From: a virus
IMG/VR virus record: IMGVR_UViG_3300046804_003130
Coordinates: 1-25,343 of that record
Length of the DNA stretch: 25,343 nucleotides
Strand: one strand, 5' to 3'
In this document: positions 11,623 through 17,745 of the stretch, piece after piece
Layout: each line of letters opens with the position of its first letter
Numbering within the stretch: the stretch's first letter is position 1
The notes under the pieces: model-generated
What the model was told of the DNA's origin: nothing
What the model saw: only the letters and a program-made list of their open reading frames with translations
The model's database searches: none
Made by a program: the position numbers and the translations under genes

Positions 11623-12516
11623 ATGAAGCTTCAATCTATTGTATTTTCTAGTTTGATTTTTGCCTCTTCTCCCGTATTTGCTTCGATTCCTGATTCACAA
11701 TTTAAGGATGTTCAACCTACCAATTGGGCATATCAAGCAATTCTACAACTGAAGGAAACTTACGGTGTTGCTAAGGGTTATCCTGATGGCACTTTCCGTG
11801 CTGGTCAACCCGCAACTCGTGCTGAACTCGCGGCTCTAGTGAATGCTACTCTTGATGAAATCACCACTTATGTTGATTCCAAGGATGCTTCTCTGGCACA
11901 AGCACTCCGTGCTGAATTTAATTCTGAACTTGCTGCTCTGCGTCAGCAACAAGACAAGACTGCTTCTCAAGTTGCTGCTATTCAAACCGTTGCTGCTGTA
12001 AAGGCGCAGGGTGTTGGAAACTACCTTGGTGCTGCTGTTCTACTGAATAGTCAAGGTCAAAATGGTGGTGGCAAGGATGCCAATGGCACTGTTTCTGGTG
12101 TTACTATTCAGGGTCGTTATCAAGTATTTGAACTTGGTCGTGATGCAATCTCGGTTCGTCCTTATGTGAACTTCGCCGCTGGAGCAAATTCCCAGTTTGG
12201 TGCTGCTGGTGGTGTTCTTGCCACTTATGATTGGAGCATTGCTCGTGCTCAAGTTGCTCCCAACAAGACTGTAAGTGCTGCTAACATCTACCTTGGTGGT
12301 GGTGGTCAGATTCCTTTTGTGAATGGTACTCCTGCCAATAACCAAAGTTCTATTGGTCAAGGTGGACAAGTTGTTTTTGTTAGTGGTATTGAAGGTCGCC
12401 TGACTGATAGCATTACTGGGTTCGCTGACCTGAAGTGGCCGACTACCAATGCTGGTGCTTCTACTGGTTCTGGTTATAGTCCGGTGGCAAGTGCAGGTCT
12501 TGCACTGAAGTTCTAA
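11623..12516 (+). CDS. Exported SLH-domain, porin-like outer-membrane protein
   Basis: A 297-aa protein with a signal peptide (MKLQSIVFSSLIFASSPVFA, cleavage after A20). An S-layer homology domain follows (FKDVQPTNWAYQAILQL, then GVAKGYPDGTFRAGQPATRAE, about 27-75), then a coiled coil (about 80-125, ALRAEFNSELAALRQQQDK) and a Gly/Ala/Asn-rich region of alternating strands ending in ALKF. That order (SLH, coiled coil, beta-barrel with terminal Phe) is the plan of cyanobacterial outer-membrane porins of the SomA type. The barrel here is about 170 aa, much shorter than the usual 350-400, so it would be a small or incomplete barrel. Codons are GC-richer than the neighbours, which hints at acquisition from a host. 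A strong terminator follows. Confidence 0.85.
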   Translation: MKLQSIVFSSLIFASSPVFASIPDSQFKDVQPTNWAYQAILQLKETYGVAKGYPDGTFRAGQPATRAELAALVNATLDEITTYVDSKDASLAQALRAEFNSELAALRQQQDKTASQVAAIQTVAAVKAQGVGNYLGAAVLLNSQGQNGGGKDANGTVSGVTIQGRYQVFELGRDAISVRPYVNFAAGANSQFGAAGGVLATYDWSIARAQVAPNKTVSAANIYLGGGGQIPFVNGTPANNQSSIGQGGQVVFVSGIEGRLTDSITGFADLKWPTTNAGASTGSGYSPVASAGLALKF

Positions 12517-12524
12517 ATATTCTC

Positions 12525-12549
12525 AAAGGGGGGTCTTCCCCCCTTTTTT
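12525..12549 (+). terminator. Terminator of the porin-like gene
   Basis: AAAGGGGGG-TCTT-CCCCCCTTT followed by TTTT: a perfect 9-bp stem and a U-run. Confidence 0.95.
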
Positions 12550-12608
12550 AATGACCGAAGGTGAGATTCCTTCAATATGGTCATATTTGTCGAATTCAAT
12601 AAAAATTA

Positions 12609-12962
12609 ATGCGTCGTTTATTTTTAATTCCTTTTATTGCTTTTGGTCTAGTCGGAGTAGCGCCCGTAACAGCAAAAGCATATTCCTGTTCATACGCTTC
12701 TCATTATGGATATGGGGATGGATATCACGGACAACGTACAGCTAGCGGTGAACGTATGAACGCATATGATTATACTGCAGCACATAGATGGTTACCTTTC
12801 GGCACAAGATTACGTGTAACAAATTCAAGAAATGGTAGAACGGTAACAGTTCGTATCAATGACCGAGGCCCGTATGTTGCTGGTAGAGATTTAGATTTAT
12901 CTTATGCAGCTTTTGCACAAATAGCCAACCCCAATAAGGGGGAAATAGAAGTTTGTTATTAA
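12609..12962 (+). CDS. Exported RlpA-like double-psi beta-barrel protein
   Basis: A 117-aa protein with a signal peptide (MRRLFLIPFIAFGLVGVAPV, then TAKA, cleavage near residue 24). The mature part is a single RlpA-like domain: YASHYGYGDGYHGQRTASGE, MNAYDYTAAHRWLPFGTRLR, VRINDRGPYVAGRDLDLS. Bacterial RlpA is a lytic transglycosylase that cuts peptidoglycan lacking stem peptides; the Glu, His and Asp known to matter there have matches here (Glu48, His59, Asp85). The SPOR domain that localises bacterial RlpA is absent. Export by the host Sec system would place it in the periplasm, where it could soften the wall. An expansin-like non-catalytic role is the alternative. It shares an operon-like neighbourhood with the porin-like gene, although a terminator separates the two. 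Confidence 0.9.
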   Translation: MRRLFLIPFIAFGLVGVAPVTAKAYSCSYASHYGYGDGYHGQRTASGERMNAYDYTAAHRWLPFGTRLRVTNSRNGRTVTVRINDRGPYVAGRDLDLSYAAFAQIANPNKGEIEVCY

Positions 12963-12965
12963 CAC

Positions 12966-12972
12966 ATAAATA
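12966..12972 (+). promoter_or_regulatory. Late-core ATAAATA after the RlpA-like gene
   Basis: ATAAATA lies 69 nt upstream of the next ATG and before a terminator hairpin, so its use is doubtful. Confidence 0.25.
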
Positions 12973-12983
12973 AATCTGATATG

Positions 12984-13010
12984 AGACACCTTGACAAGAG
13001 GTGTCTTTTC
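12984..13010 (+). terminator. Terminator sharing its loop with the next promoter
   Basis: AGACACCT-TGACAAG-AGGTGTCT followed by TTTCTT. The loop carries most of the -35 box (TTGACA, 12991-12996) of the promoter for the gene at 13042. Confidence 0.8.
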
Positions 13011-13019
13011 TTGTATGAT
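12991..13019 (+). promoter_or_regulatory. Sigma70-like promoter for the 77-aa gene
   Basis: TTGACA (12991-12996), 17 nt, TATGAT (13014-13019), about 22 nt before the ATG at 13042. It overlaps the preceding terminator. Confidence 0.8.
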
Positions 13020-13041
13020 CGTATTGTGAATAAGAAATATC

Positions 13042-13275
13042 ATGAATAAAGTTATTGACCTTTGTCCTAATTGTAAAGATGCAGTTGAACTTAAACTCAA
13101 TTTAGATGATGAGTTAGTTCAAATTATTGAAGAACTTGCATCTCAAAATAATACATCATTTGAACGAGAGTTTGTGATTCTTTTTCAGAAAGCAATGGAA
13201 GACATGGCAAAAAATTCTAATAACCAAGAACTATTAAAGTTACTTCAGAACAACCCATTTCACATTCCAGACTAA
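13042..13275 (+). CDS. Small protein, function unknown
   Basis: A 77-aa protein. It starts MNKVIDLCPNCKDAVELKLN, with one CPNC pair, followed by an acidic helix (LDDELVQIIEELASQNNTSFEREFVILFQKAMEDM, in segments) that resembles a ribbon-helix-helix-like or coiled dimerisation helix. It ends in LLKLLQNNPFHIPD. No family is recognised. A dedicated strong promoter suggests early expression. A CTAAATA core overlaps its stop codon. Confidence 0.75.
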   Translation: MNKVIDLCPNCKDAVELKLNLDDELVQIIEELASQNNTSFEREFVILFQKAMEDMAKNSNNQELLKLLQNNPFHIPD

Positions 13276-13335
13276 ATAATCTTAACGTTTTCAAGTTCGT
13301 TAAAACTTGATAATGGAGTTACCCTTGTGTGGCTT

Positions 13336-13365
13336 AAGAAGGAGTTCTCGCTCCTTCTTCTTTTA
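13336..13365 (+). terminator. Terminator before the first deaminase gene
   Basis: AAGAAGGAG-TTCTCG-CTCCTTCTT followed by CTTTTATT. It ends 2 nt before the ATG at 13368, so it may also act as leader structure controlling that start: AAGGAG in its left arm looks like a Shine-Dalgarno sequence, though far from the ATG. Confidence 0.75.
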
Positions 13366-13367
13366 TT

Positions 13368-13790
13368 ATGAGTAAGATGAAAAGAGATCGTAAATTTATC
13401 GAACAATGTTTTGTTTTGGCACAATCTGTAGAAAGATTTCCCAATGCAAAATTGGCATCAATGATTGTCCTGGGAAATCGTATTATTTCCTATGGATGGA
13501 ATCAATCAAAAACTCACACCTTTGTGAGAAAATATTCTCGATTTGGTGAAGACCATTGTTATCTTCATGCTGAAGTTCATGCTATTAAAAATGCACTTCG
13601 TATCATTGACCCCGAGGATTTAGAAAAAGCAACTCTCTATGTTGCTCGTGCAAAAAGACCAGATAATAAATCAAAGAGATGGATTTATGGTCTGGCAAAA
13701 CCATGTGAAGGTTGTCAAAAAGCAATTGATGATTTTTCTATCAGACGAGTAGTTTATACACTTGACGGTAAAGGATTTAGTTATTTGTGA
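13368..13790 (+). CDS. Zinc-dependent nucleotide deaminase-family protein, first of a tandem pair
   Basis: A 140-aa protein with the cytidine deaminase fold signature: HAEVHAIKNAL (about 67-77, with zinc His and catalytic Glu) and PCEGCQKAI (about 112-120, with two zinc Cys). The strand patterns MIVLGNRIISYGWNQSKTHT and RRVVYTLDGKGFSYL flank it. The substrate is not clear: dCMP-deaminase-like, but shorter than the gene that follows and with no close match to it beyond the motif. Related tandem deaminases occur in other cyanophages. The start at 13368 lies directly behind a terminator hairpin without a clear ribosome site; ATG 13377 is the alternative. Its TGA stop overlaps the GTG start of the next gene. 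Confidence 0.8.
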   Translation: MSKMKRDRKFIEQCFVLAQSVERFPNAKLASMIVLGNRIISYGWNQSKTHTFVRKYSRFGEDHCYLHAEVHAIKNALRIIDPEDLEKATLYVARAKRPDNKSKRWIYGLAKPCEGCQKAIDDFSIRRVVYTLDGKGFSYL

Positions 13791-14293
13791 ATCAAAATAA
13801 ACAAGACAAACTAGACAAAATTTATCTAGAGATTGCAAAACTATTTGCTTCAATGAGTGAGGCAGAAAAACTTAAAGTAGGTGCAATTGCAGTCAAAGAC
13901 AAAAGAATCATCAGTACAGGCTGGAATGGTACACCATCTGGGTGGCACACAAATGAGTGTGAGGAAAAAATAGTAATTTACCCAGAAGGATTTCTTTCTC
14001 CGGAAGAATACTTAGAAATGGGTTATCATATCAATAATGGTGAAATTTATCGATATGAAACCTATCCCGAAGTATTACATGCTGAACAAAATCTACTCTG
14101 TAAAGTGGCTAAATCAACTGATAGTTTAGAAAATTCAGATGTATATTGTACTCATTCTCCTTGTCCAAATTGTGCCAAACTATTAGCTCAATCTGGTATC
14201 AACTCATTTACCTACATTGACGATTATAAAGATTTGTTTGGAAGGACTCTCTTAGAACAATTAGGTGTTAAAGTGAGGAAGATAAGTGGATGA
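13787..14293 (+). CDS. cd: dCMP deaminase
   Basis: Converts dCMP to dUMP, the substrate of thymidylate synthase, and so feeds the ThyX encoded downstream. The 168-aa protein shows IYLEIAKLFASMSEAEKLKVGAIAVKDKRIISTGWNGTPSG (in segments), the standard deaminase N-terminus, then LHAEQNLLCKVAK (zinc His and catalytic Glu) and HSPCPNCAKLLAQSGI (zinc Cys pair). An insertion between residues 60 and 100, with Cys and His positions in GWHTNECEEKI, matches the T4 and eukaryotic type dCMP deaminase, which is allosterically controlled by dCTP and dTTP. The start is GTG, overlapping the previous stop (GTGA), so translation is coupled. Length is slightly below T4 Cd (193 aa). Confidence 0.92.
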   Translation: MNQNKQDKLDKIYLEIAKLFASMSEAEKLKVGAIAVKDKRIISTGWNGTPSGWHTNECEEKIVIYPEGFLSPEEYLEMGYHINNGEIYRYETYPEVLHAEQNLLCKVAKSTDSLENSDVYCTHSPCPNCAKLLAQSGINSFTYIDDYKDLFGRTLLEQLGVKVRKISG

Positions 14294-14519
14294 TTTTTTT
14301 CATCACCTTCGAATATTGGGAAACATAAGTTTGCCTCTATCGTACATTTACATGTTAAATGTAAATTTTAATGTTGGAATTAAATGGAAAATTATAAGTA
14401 CGTTATTAACTATTCCATCAATGGCTATATTAAAAATATGGGATGGAATATTTCTTACTTGTTTTTTTCTTCTCATTGAACTGTTTACACTATATCGTCG
14501 TTCAACTGGAAACCAATGA
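14286..14519 (+). CDS. Small membrane protein, function unknown
   Basis: A 77-aa protein with a GTG start that overlaps the cd stop by 8 nt. A ribosome site (AGGA, 14275-14278) lies at a good distance. Residues 15-27 (ISLPLSYIYMLNV) and 33-65 (KWKIISTLLTIPSMAILKIW, then GIFLTCFFLLIELFTLY) give two to three hydrophobic segments, ending in a basic tail (RRSTGNQ). No family is recognised. Its stop codon overlaps the ATG of the truncated gene fragment at 14516 (ATGA), so the original operon was translationally coupled. Confidence 0.65.
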   Translation: MDDFFHHLRILGNISLPLSYIYMLNVNFNVGIKWKIISTLLTIPSMAILKIWDGIFLTCFFLLIELFTLYRRSTGNQ

Positions 14520-14602
14520 ATATCTTTGTTGTTGACCCTTCCCCCAATGTAAGTGCGTGTCAACTTCCTGACAAACATGTAGTTTCACTGCAAAAAGATT
14601 AA
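14516..14602 (+). pseudogene. Orphaned 5' fragment of the gene at 15218
   Basis: Reads MNIFVVDPSPNVSACQLPDK, then HVVSLQKD and stop (28 codons). This matches the first 27 residues of the intact protein at 15218 (MNIFVVNFDPALAAQQLPDK, then YSVKM), and the DNA of the first 20 bases differs at only three positions. The fragment keeps the ATGA overlap with the upstream membrane gene, so it is the original start, cut off by the HNH gene inserted behind it. Confidence 0.8.
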
Positions 14603-14623
14603 GACTTATGAATCAACTCAATT

Positions 14624-14631
14624 TATAAATA
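14624..14631 (+). promoter_or_regulatory. Late promoter TATAAATA for the HNH gene at 14656
   Basis: Exact T4 late consensus, 24 nt upstream of the ATG, matching the spacing seen for two other HNH genes in this window. Confidence 0.6.
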
Positions 14632-14655
14632 GTTATGTAAAATGAGGACAATCAA

Positions 14656-15237
14656 ATGCAGTGTTCAAATTGTGATAAAGAATTAACAAAAAGACAGAAA
14701 AAGTTTTGTAGTCGTAAATGTATGAATGTTTATAATGCAAAACTTTTTAACATGAAAAGAAGAGAAGACAATCCAAACAGGTATAAAGTATGTAATTTGT
14801 GTGAAAAAAATTTAAATTTAAGTAAATTTAGTTTAATATGTAAATGGGATTCGACTTTAGGGACAAAAAATACATGTAAAAAATGTTCTGCAAGAGAAAG
14901 AGAAACAAACAGAAGAAATTTAACTTGGAAACACGACGCCAGAAAAATTCTTTATAGTAATGCAAAACAAAGAGCAAAGAAATCATCTATTGAATTTACC
15001 ATCTTGATAGATGATATAATTATTCCAGATAATTGCCCTGTTTTTGGGTTTCCGTTAAAGAGAGAAAGTAAAGACACTTGGTATTCTGCTCCTAGTTTAG
15101 ATAGAATTGATAATACAAAAGGATACACAAAAGAAAATGTAGTAGTAGTTAGTAGAAGAGCGAACATTCTCAAAAAAGATGCTACAATAGAAGAATTGAA
15201 AAAATTGGCAGATTATTATGAACATCTTTGTAGTTAA
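14656..15237 (+). CDS. HNH homing endonuclease inserted in a phage gene
   Basis: A 193-aa protein. Two zinc knuckles lie at the start (CSNCDKELTKRQKKFCSRKC, then CNLCEKNLNLSKF and CKKCSARERE). The C-terminal part holds a short HNH-type core typical of phage endonucleases of the endonuclease VII-like set: CPVFGFPL, then PSLDRIDNTKGYTKENVVVV and SRRANILKKDATIEELKKLA. It is strongly AT-rich and lysine-rich. The gene separates the 28-codon fragment at 14516 from the intact copy at 15218, and its own last seven codons (YEHLCS and stop) lie on the DNA that encodes the start of that copy in another frame. This is a homing gene whose 3' end was built from target sequence. Confidence 0.88.
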   Translation: MQCSNCDKELTKRQKKFCSRKCMNVYNAKLFNMKRREDNPNRYKVCNLCEKNLNLSKFSLICKWDSTLGTKNTCKKCSARERETNRRNLTWKHDARKILYSNAKQRAKKSSIEFTILIDDIIIPDNCPVFGFPLKRESKDTWYSAPSLDRIDNTKGYTKENVVVVSRRANILKKDATIEELKKLADYYEHLCS

Positions 15238-15745
15238 TTTTGACCCTGCTTTAGCAGCACAACAACTTCCAGACAAATATTCAGTGAAGATGCCTCTTGA
15301 AACTTGTCAAATGGTTTCAATCATTTTTAGTGAGTGGTATCATAATTGGGGAGTGATTCATAAATCAGACGGTCAACCGTATTCGACTAAAAAAGGTGCA
15401 TTCCGAAATCACCCCTGTACTCAATGGGCAGCGTCAAAATATGAAAATCTTGCGTGGTTAATTTCACATGGCTGGCATCTGTGTAATGAATACAAATATA
15501 GGTATGGAAAAACTCATGCTTGTGAAAAAACTTTAAAGGAATCAGTTCTCATTTTTAATCATAAAAGTGGAATGTCAATGTACGATTGGAACAAAGCCAC
15601 AGACTTTGTTCGAGCAATGCCAGATGAACTTAAGTTAGATGATACAATCGATACGTTCACTGCTTATCGTAAGTATGTTGCATCTAAACCCTGGGTTAAA
15701 GATAATTATCTACGAGACCCTTCTCGTAAACCATCGTGGGTTTGA
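15218..15745 (+). CDS. Conserved phage protein, MNIFVV...LPDK family, possibly a DNA repair glycosylase relative
   Basis: A 175-aa protein with the pattern MNIFVVNFDPALAAQQLPDK, YSVKMPLETCQMVS, NHPCTQWAASKYENLAWLI, HLCNEYKYRYGKTHACE. Proteins of this kind are common in phages and some are labelled pyrimidine-dimer DNA glycosylase, but I see no sequence match to T4 DenV itself, so the role stays open. Conserved His, Cys, Trp and Arg positions suggest an enzyme. Its first 20 bases overlap the end of the HNH gene in another frame, so its start now depends on the HNH gene. The final codon and stop overlap the next promoter (TTGACA at 15742). Confidence 0.75.
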   Translation: MNIFVVNFDPALAAQQLPDKYSVKMPLETCQMVSIIFSEWYHNWGVIHKSDGQPYSTKKGAFRNHPCTQWAASKYENLAWLISHGWHLCNEYKYRYGKTHACEKTLKESVLIFNHKSGMSMYDWNKATDFVRAMPDELKLDDTIDTFTAYRKYVASKPWVKDNYLRDPSRKPSWV

Positions 15746-15770
15746 CACTTTTGTAAATATATAGTATTAT
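15742..15770 (+). promoter_or_regulatory. Promoter for the small gene and nusG
   Basis: TTGACA (15742-15747), 17 nt, TATTAT (15765-15770), overlapping the stop codon of the gene upstream. The ATG of the first gene is 25 nt downstream. Confidence 0.75.
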
Positions 15771-15795
15771 TGGTATATATACAACACATTTCAAC

Positions 15796-15999
15796 ATGGC
15801 AAACTTTAAGAATCAATTTTCTCAGTATCTTAACATCATTCGTGAAGCTCTAAATGGAGAATGTCAACTAGACGAAGAATATCCAGTTATCTTCAATAAA
15901 ATTGTTCGATTCTGTCAAAAGTCTGGTTATGACCTTTATGGCACAGAAGAAGATATCTATGAAGAAGTACTTACTTTCCTAGAGGAAGAACTCGGTTAA
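15796..15999 (+). CDS. Small acidic protein before nusG, function unknown
   Basis: A 67-aa protein, mostly helical and acidic (LNIIREALNGECQLDEEYPV, then GTEEDIYEEVLTFLEEELG). No family is recognised and there is no signal peptide. Its stop overlaps the start of the NusG-like gene (TAATG), so the two are co-translated and may work together. It has a strong promoter directly upstream. Confidence 0.7.
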   Translation: MANFKNQFSQYLNIIREALNGECQLDEEYPVIFNKIVRFCQKSGYDLYGTEEDIYEEVLTFLEEELG

Positions 16000-16556
16000 T
16001 GGAACGGTCATATCAGAATTGGATTGCGGTTCAAACAACAACACAACACGAACATGCTGTTGAAGCACATTTACGTGCTCGAATTATTAAATTTGAAAAT
16101 AAAAAGATTAAAGATATTTTTGTACCCGAAGAAACGACTCTCAAGGTAACACTACAGGGTAAAAAATCCACAAAGACAAAAGTATTACCCGGATATATTC
16201 TTGTTCAAGTTGAACCAACTGAAGGCAAAGTAGGAGATGCAGAATCTTATATCATTAGAGGGACACCACATGTAATTGGTTTTGTTTCTACCGATGTTAA
16301 AAAACCAGTATACATGCACAGAAGCGAAGTTAAAAAATTATTTGAACGATGTGATGAAGCTAAAATTAAAATTAAAAATCAGTTAAGAAAAAAATTCAAT
16401 GAAGGTGAAGTCGTGAAAGTTATTATTGGTCCATTTGTTGATTTTATTGGGTCTGTGATTTCATCCGATTCCAGAACAACTCGGGTTGAACTAGATGTTT
16501 TCAATAAAAAAACTATTACTGATATTCCATCTGAGTATCTAGTCATTCATGAATAA
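15999..16556 (+). CDS. nusG: NusG-like transcription elongation factor
   Basis: NusG binds RNA polymerase and modulates pausing and termination. The 185-aa protein has an N-terminal NGN domain (WIAVQTTTQHEHAVEAHLRA, then DIFVPEETTLKVTLQGKKST, then KTKVLPGYILVQVEPTEGKV, and RGTPHVIGFVS) and a C-terminal KOW domain (FNEGEVVKVIIGPFVDFIGS, then VISSDSRTTRVELDVFNKKT). PGYILV and the KOW glycine pattern GPF.DF.G.V are clear. The bacterial length is about 180-200 aa, so this is a full-length homologue. A nusG relative has been reported in the freshwater cyanophage S-CRM01 and is rare in phages. It is coupled to the gene upstream and its stop overlaps the next start by eight bases. Confidence 0.94.
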   Translation: MERSYQNWIAVQTTTQHEHAVEAHLRARIIKFENKKIKDIFVPEETTLKVTLQGKKSTKTKVLPGYILVQVEPTEGKVGDAESYIIRGTPHVIGFVSTDVKKPVYMHRSEVKKLFERCDEAKIKIKNQLRKKFNEGEVVKVIIGPFVDFIGSVISSDSRTTRVELDVFNKKTITDIPSEYLVIHE

Positions 16557-17040
16557 TATTGATATCCTACATTTTTCATATCGTATTCGAGGAATTTATA
16601 GTAAATCTTCGGACACTTCAATGGAAGCTCGTGTAAATATTGTATTTAAAGTACTCGATGATAATGATTCTTTTCTGAAAAAAAGATGTCAATACGAGTC
16701 ATTAGAAATTCAGGAAATTAAAACTTTATCATCCATTGAAGATTATCAAAATTACTTAAATGACCTTGAGAAGGTAGATAATATATGTGAGTGGATAAAT
16801 GAAAACAATACCTTTGATAAGGTATTTAAGACTTCATATAAAATTAATGATATCCCTCTTCTTACATATATTCCAAAATTTGATATTTATCGATTTCATG
16901 AGTGGATAGATTGGACTCCTTCTACACGGGGAATCATTAAAGAAATTGAATCGTTGCGAAGTGGTGACAATTGGTCGTCGGTAACTGATGGCTTTCAATT
17001 TTTAAGGTGTTTAAGAGCCTTAGATATATTTTGGAGTTGA
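16549..17040 (+). CDS. Unknown 163-aa protein coupled to nusG
   Basis: The ATG lies 8 nt inside the end of nusG. No domain is recognised. The protein is rich in Ile, Asn and Asp with an N-terminal basic segment (SYRIRGIYSKSSDTSMEARV), a helical middle (EDYQNYLNDLEKVDNICEWI) and a Trp-rich end (FHEWIDWTPSTRG, GDNWSSV, LRALDIFWS). There is no signal peptide or membrane segment. A 5-bp hairpin (TGGAG / CTCCA) surrounds its stop codon. Because it is expressed with NusG, a role in transcription is possible but unproven. Confidence 0.65.
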   Translation: MNNIDILHFSYRIRGIYSKSSDTSMEARVNIVFKVLDDNDSFLKKRCQYESLEIQEIKTLSSIEDYQNYLNDLEKVDNICEWINENNTFDKVFKTSYKINDIPLLTYIPKFDIYRFHEWIDWTPSTRGIIKEIESLRSGDNWSSVTDGFQFLRCLRALDIFWS

Positions 17041-17056
17041 ACTCCAGGGAAATAAA

Positions 17057-17296
17057 ATGTCCGAAACAAATTATACAAAGTCTTGTCCTAAGTGTGGTGC
17101 CAGATGGTTCTATGAAAATGAATCATGGCAACATTACTGGAGCACTGGTAAAAAAGGAAATGAAATTGACCTTAATAGTTTAGTATGTGTTCCATATGGT
17201 GATGATACTTGTATCAATCCGTGTAAAAATTCTGAAATTGAAGGAGATACATGGGACAAACGTTTGAATGATTTGTCGAAGAAGTTACTGGAATAA
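17057..17296 (+). CDS. Small zinc-ribbon-like protein
   Basis: A 79-aa protein. CPKCGARWFYENESWQHYW has a CxxC pair at residues 10-13, and VCVPYGDDTCINPCKN carries three further Cys (about 49-61), so a four-Cys zinc site is plausible. The N-terminal part (about 14-25) is aromatic. It looks like a conserved cyanophage protein of unknown role. The ribosome site AGGGA stands in front of the ATG. Confidence 0.7.
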   Translation: MSETNYTKSCPKCGARWFYENESWQHYWSTGKKGNEIDLNSLVCVPYGDDTCINPCKNSEIEGDTWDKRLNDLSKKLLE

Positions 17297-17328
17297 ACTA
17301 TATAATAATTAGTTGTTCAAACTATTGT

Positions 17329-17472
17329 ATGACAGACCCTCACAGTCAATCGCCGGCTATTACCGTTATTGGTTTAGTAGTCGGCACTATATCTTTATTA
17401 TTTCCTTTGTTTTTGATTGTTAATACGACAATGCCTCGTCCATCATCAATATTGACAACTATCACTAGATAG
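17329..17472 (+). CDS. 47-aa single-span membrane protein
   Basis: Starts MTDPHSQSPAITVIGLVVGT, continues ISLLFPLFLIVNTTMPR and ends LTTITR. One hydrophobic segment of about 20 residues (11-31) is flanked by a short polar head and a basic tail. No known family. Upstream is a possible -10 box (TATAAT, 17301-17306). A strong terminator follows 4 nt after the stop, which supports this as a real unit. Confidence 0.6.
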   Translation: MTDPHSQSPAITVIGLVVGTISLLFPLFLIVNTTMPRPSSILTTITR

Positions 17473-17476
17473 TTGT

Positions 17477-17505
17477 AAAATAAGGAGTAACACTCCTTAT
17501 TTTTG
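17477..17505 (+). terminator. Terminator after the 47-aa membrane protein
   Basis: A 12-bp stem (AAAATAAGGAGT / ACTCCTTATTTT) with a 3-nt loop, then TG. Its left arm holds AAGGAG, so it could also be a leader stem for the next gene, whose ATG is 9 nt later. Confidence 0.8.
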
Positions 17506-17512
17506 TATTGAT

Positions 17513-17743
17513 ATGATTACTGTATATTCAATGAAACCAGGGTATTGTCAGTTATGTGATACATTATCTGACGTATTAAATTTCTATAGTGTCAAATATA
17601 ATAAACTAATTCTGGGCGAAGATTTTTCGTCAGAACAATTTATAACTAAATTTGGTCGCGGAAGTGGATTTCCATACGTTGTTGACGAAAATGGAGAAGA
17701 AATTAAAGATATTCGTAAAATTATTGAATTTATTAAATCTTAA
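17513..17743 (+). CDS. grx: Glutaredoxin-like protein
   Basis: A 76-aa thioredoxin-fold protein: ITVYSMKPGYCQLCDTLSDVL with the redox motif CQLC (12-15), FPYVVDENGEEI with the cis-Pro (54) and the end IRKIIEFIKS. Length is right for a small phage glutaredoxin. It is a second glutaredoxin domain in this window, next to the one built into NrdA, and may reduce that enzyme or others. The active-site Cys pair is intact. The terminator stem stands just before its start. Confidence 0.85.
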   Translation: MITVYSMKPGYCQLCDTLSDVLNFYSVKYNKLILGEDFSSEQFITKFGRGSGFPYVVDENGEEIKDIRKIIEFIKS

Positions 17744-17745
17744 AT

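Noticed and set aside
12040-12369. Open frame of 109 codons on the minus strand inside the porin-like gene
   Set aside because: Low-complexity Thr/Ser-rich shadow of the Gly/Ala-rich barrel codons, with no ribosome site.
12513-13278. CTAAATA cores at 12513 and 13272 as late promoters
   Set aside because: Both arise from stop codons (C-TAA-ATA); the first stands before a terminator, the second is about 90 nt from the next ATG.
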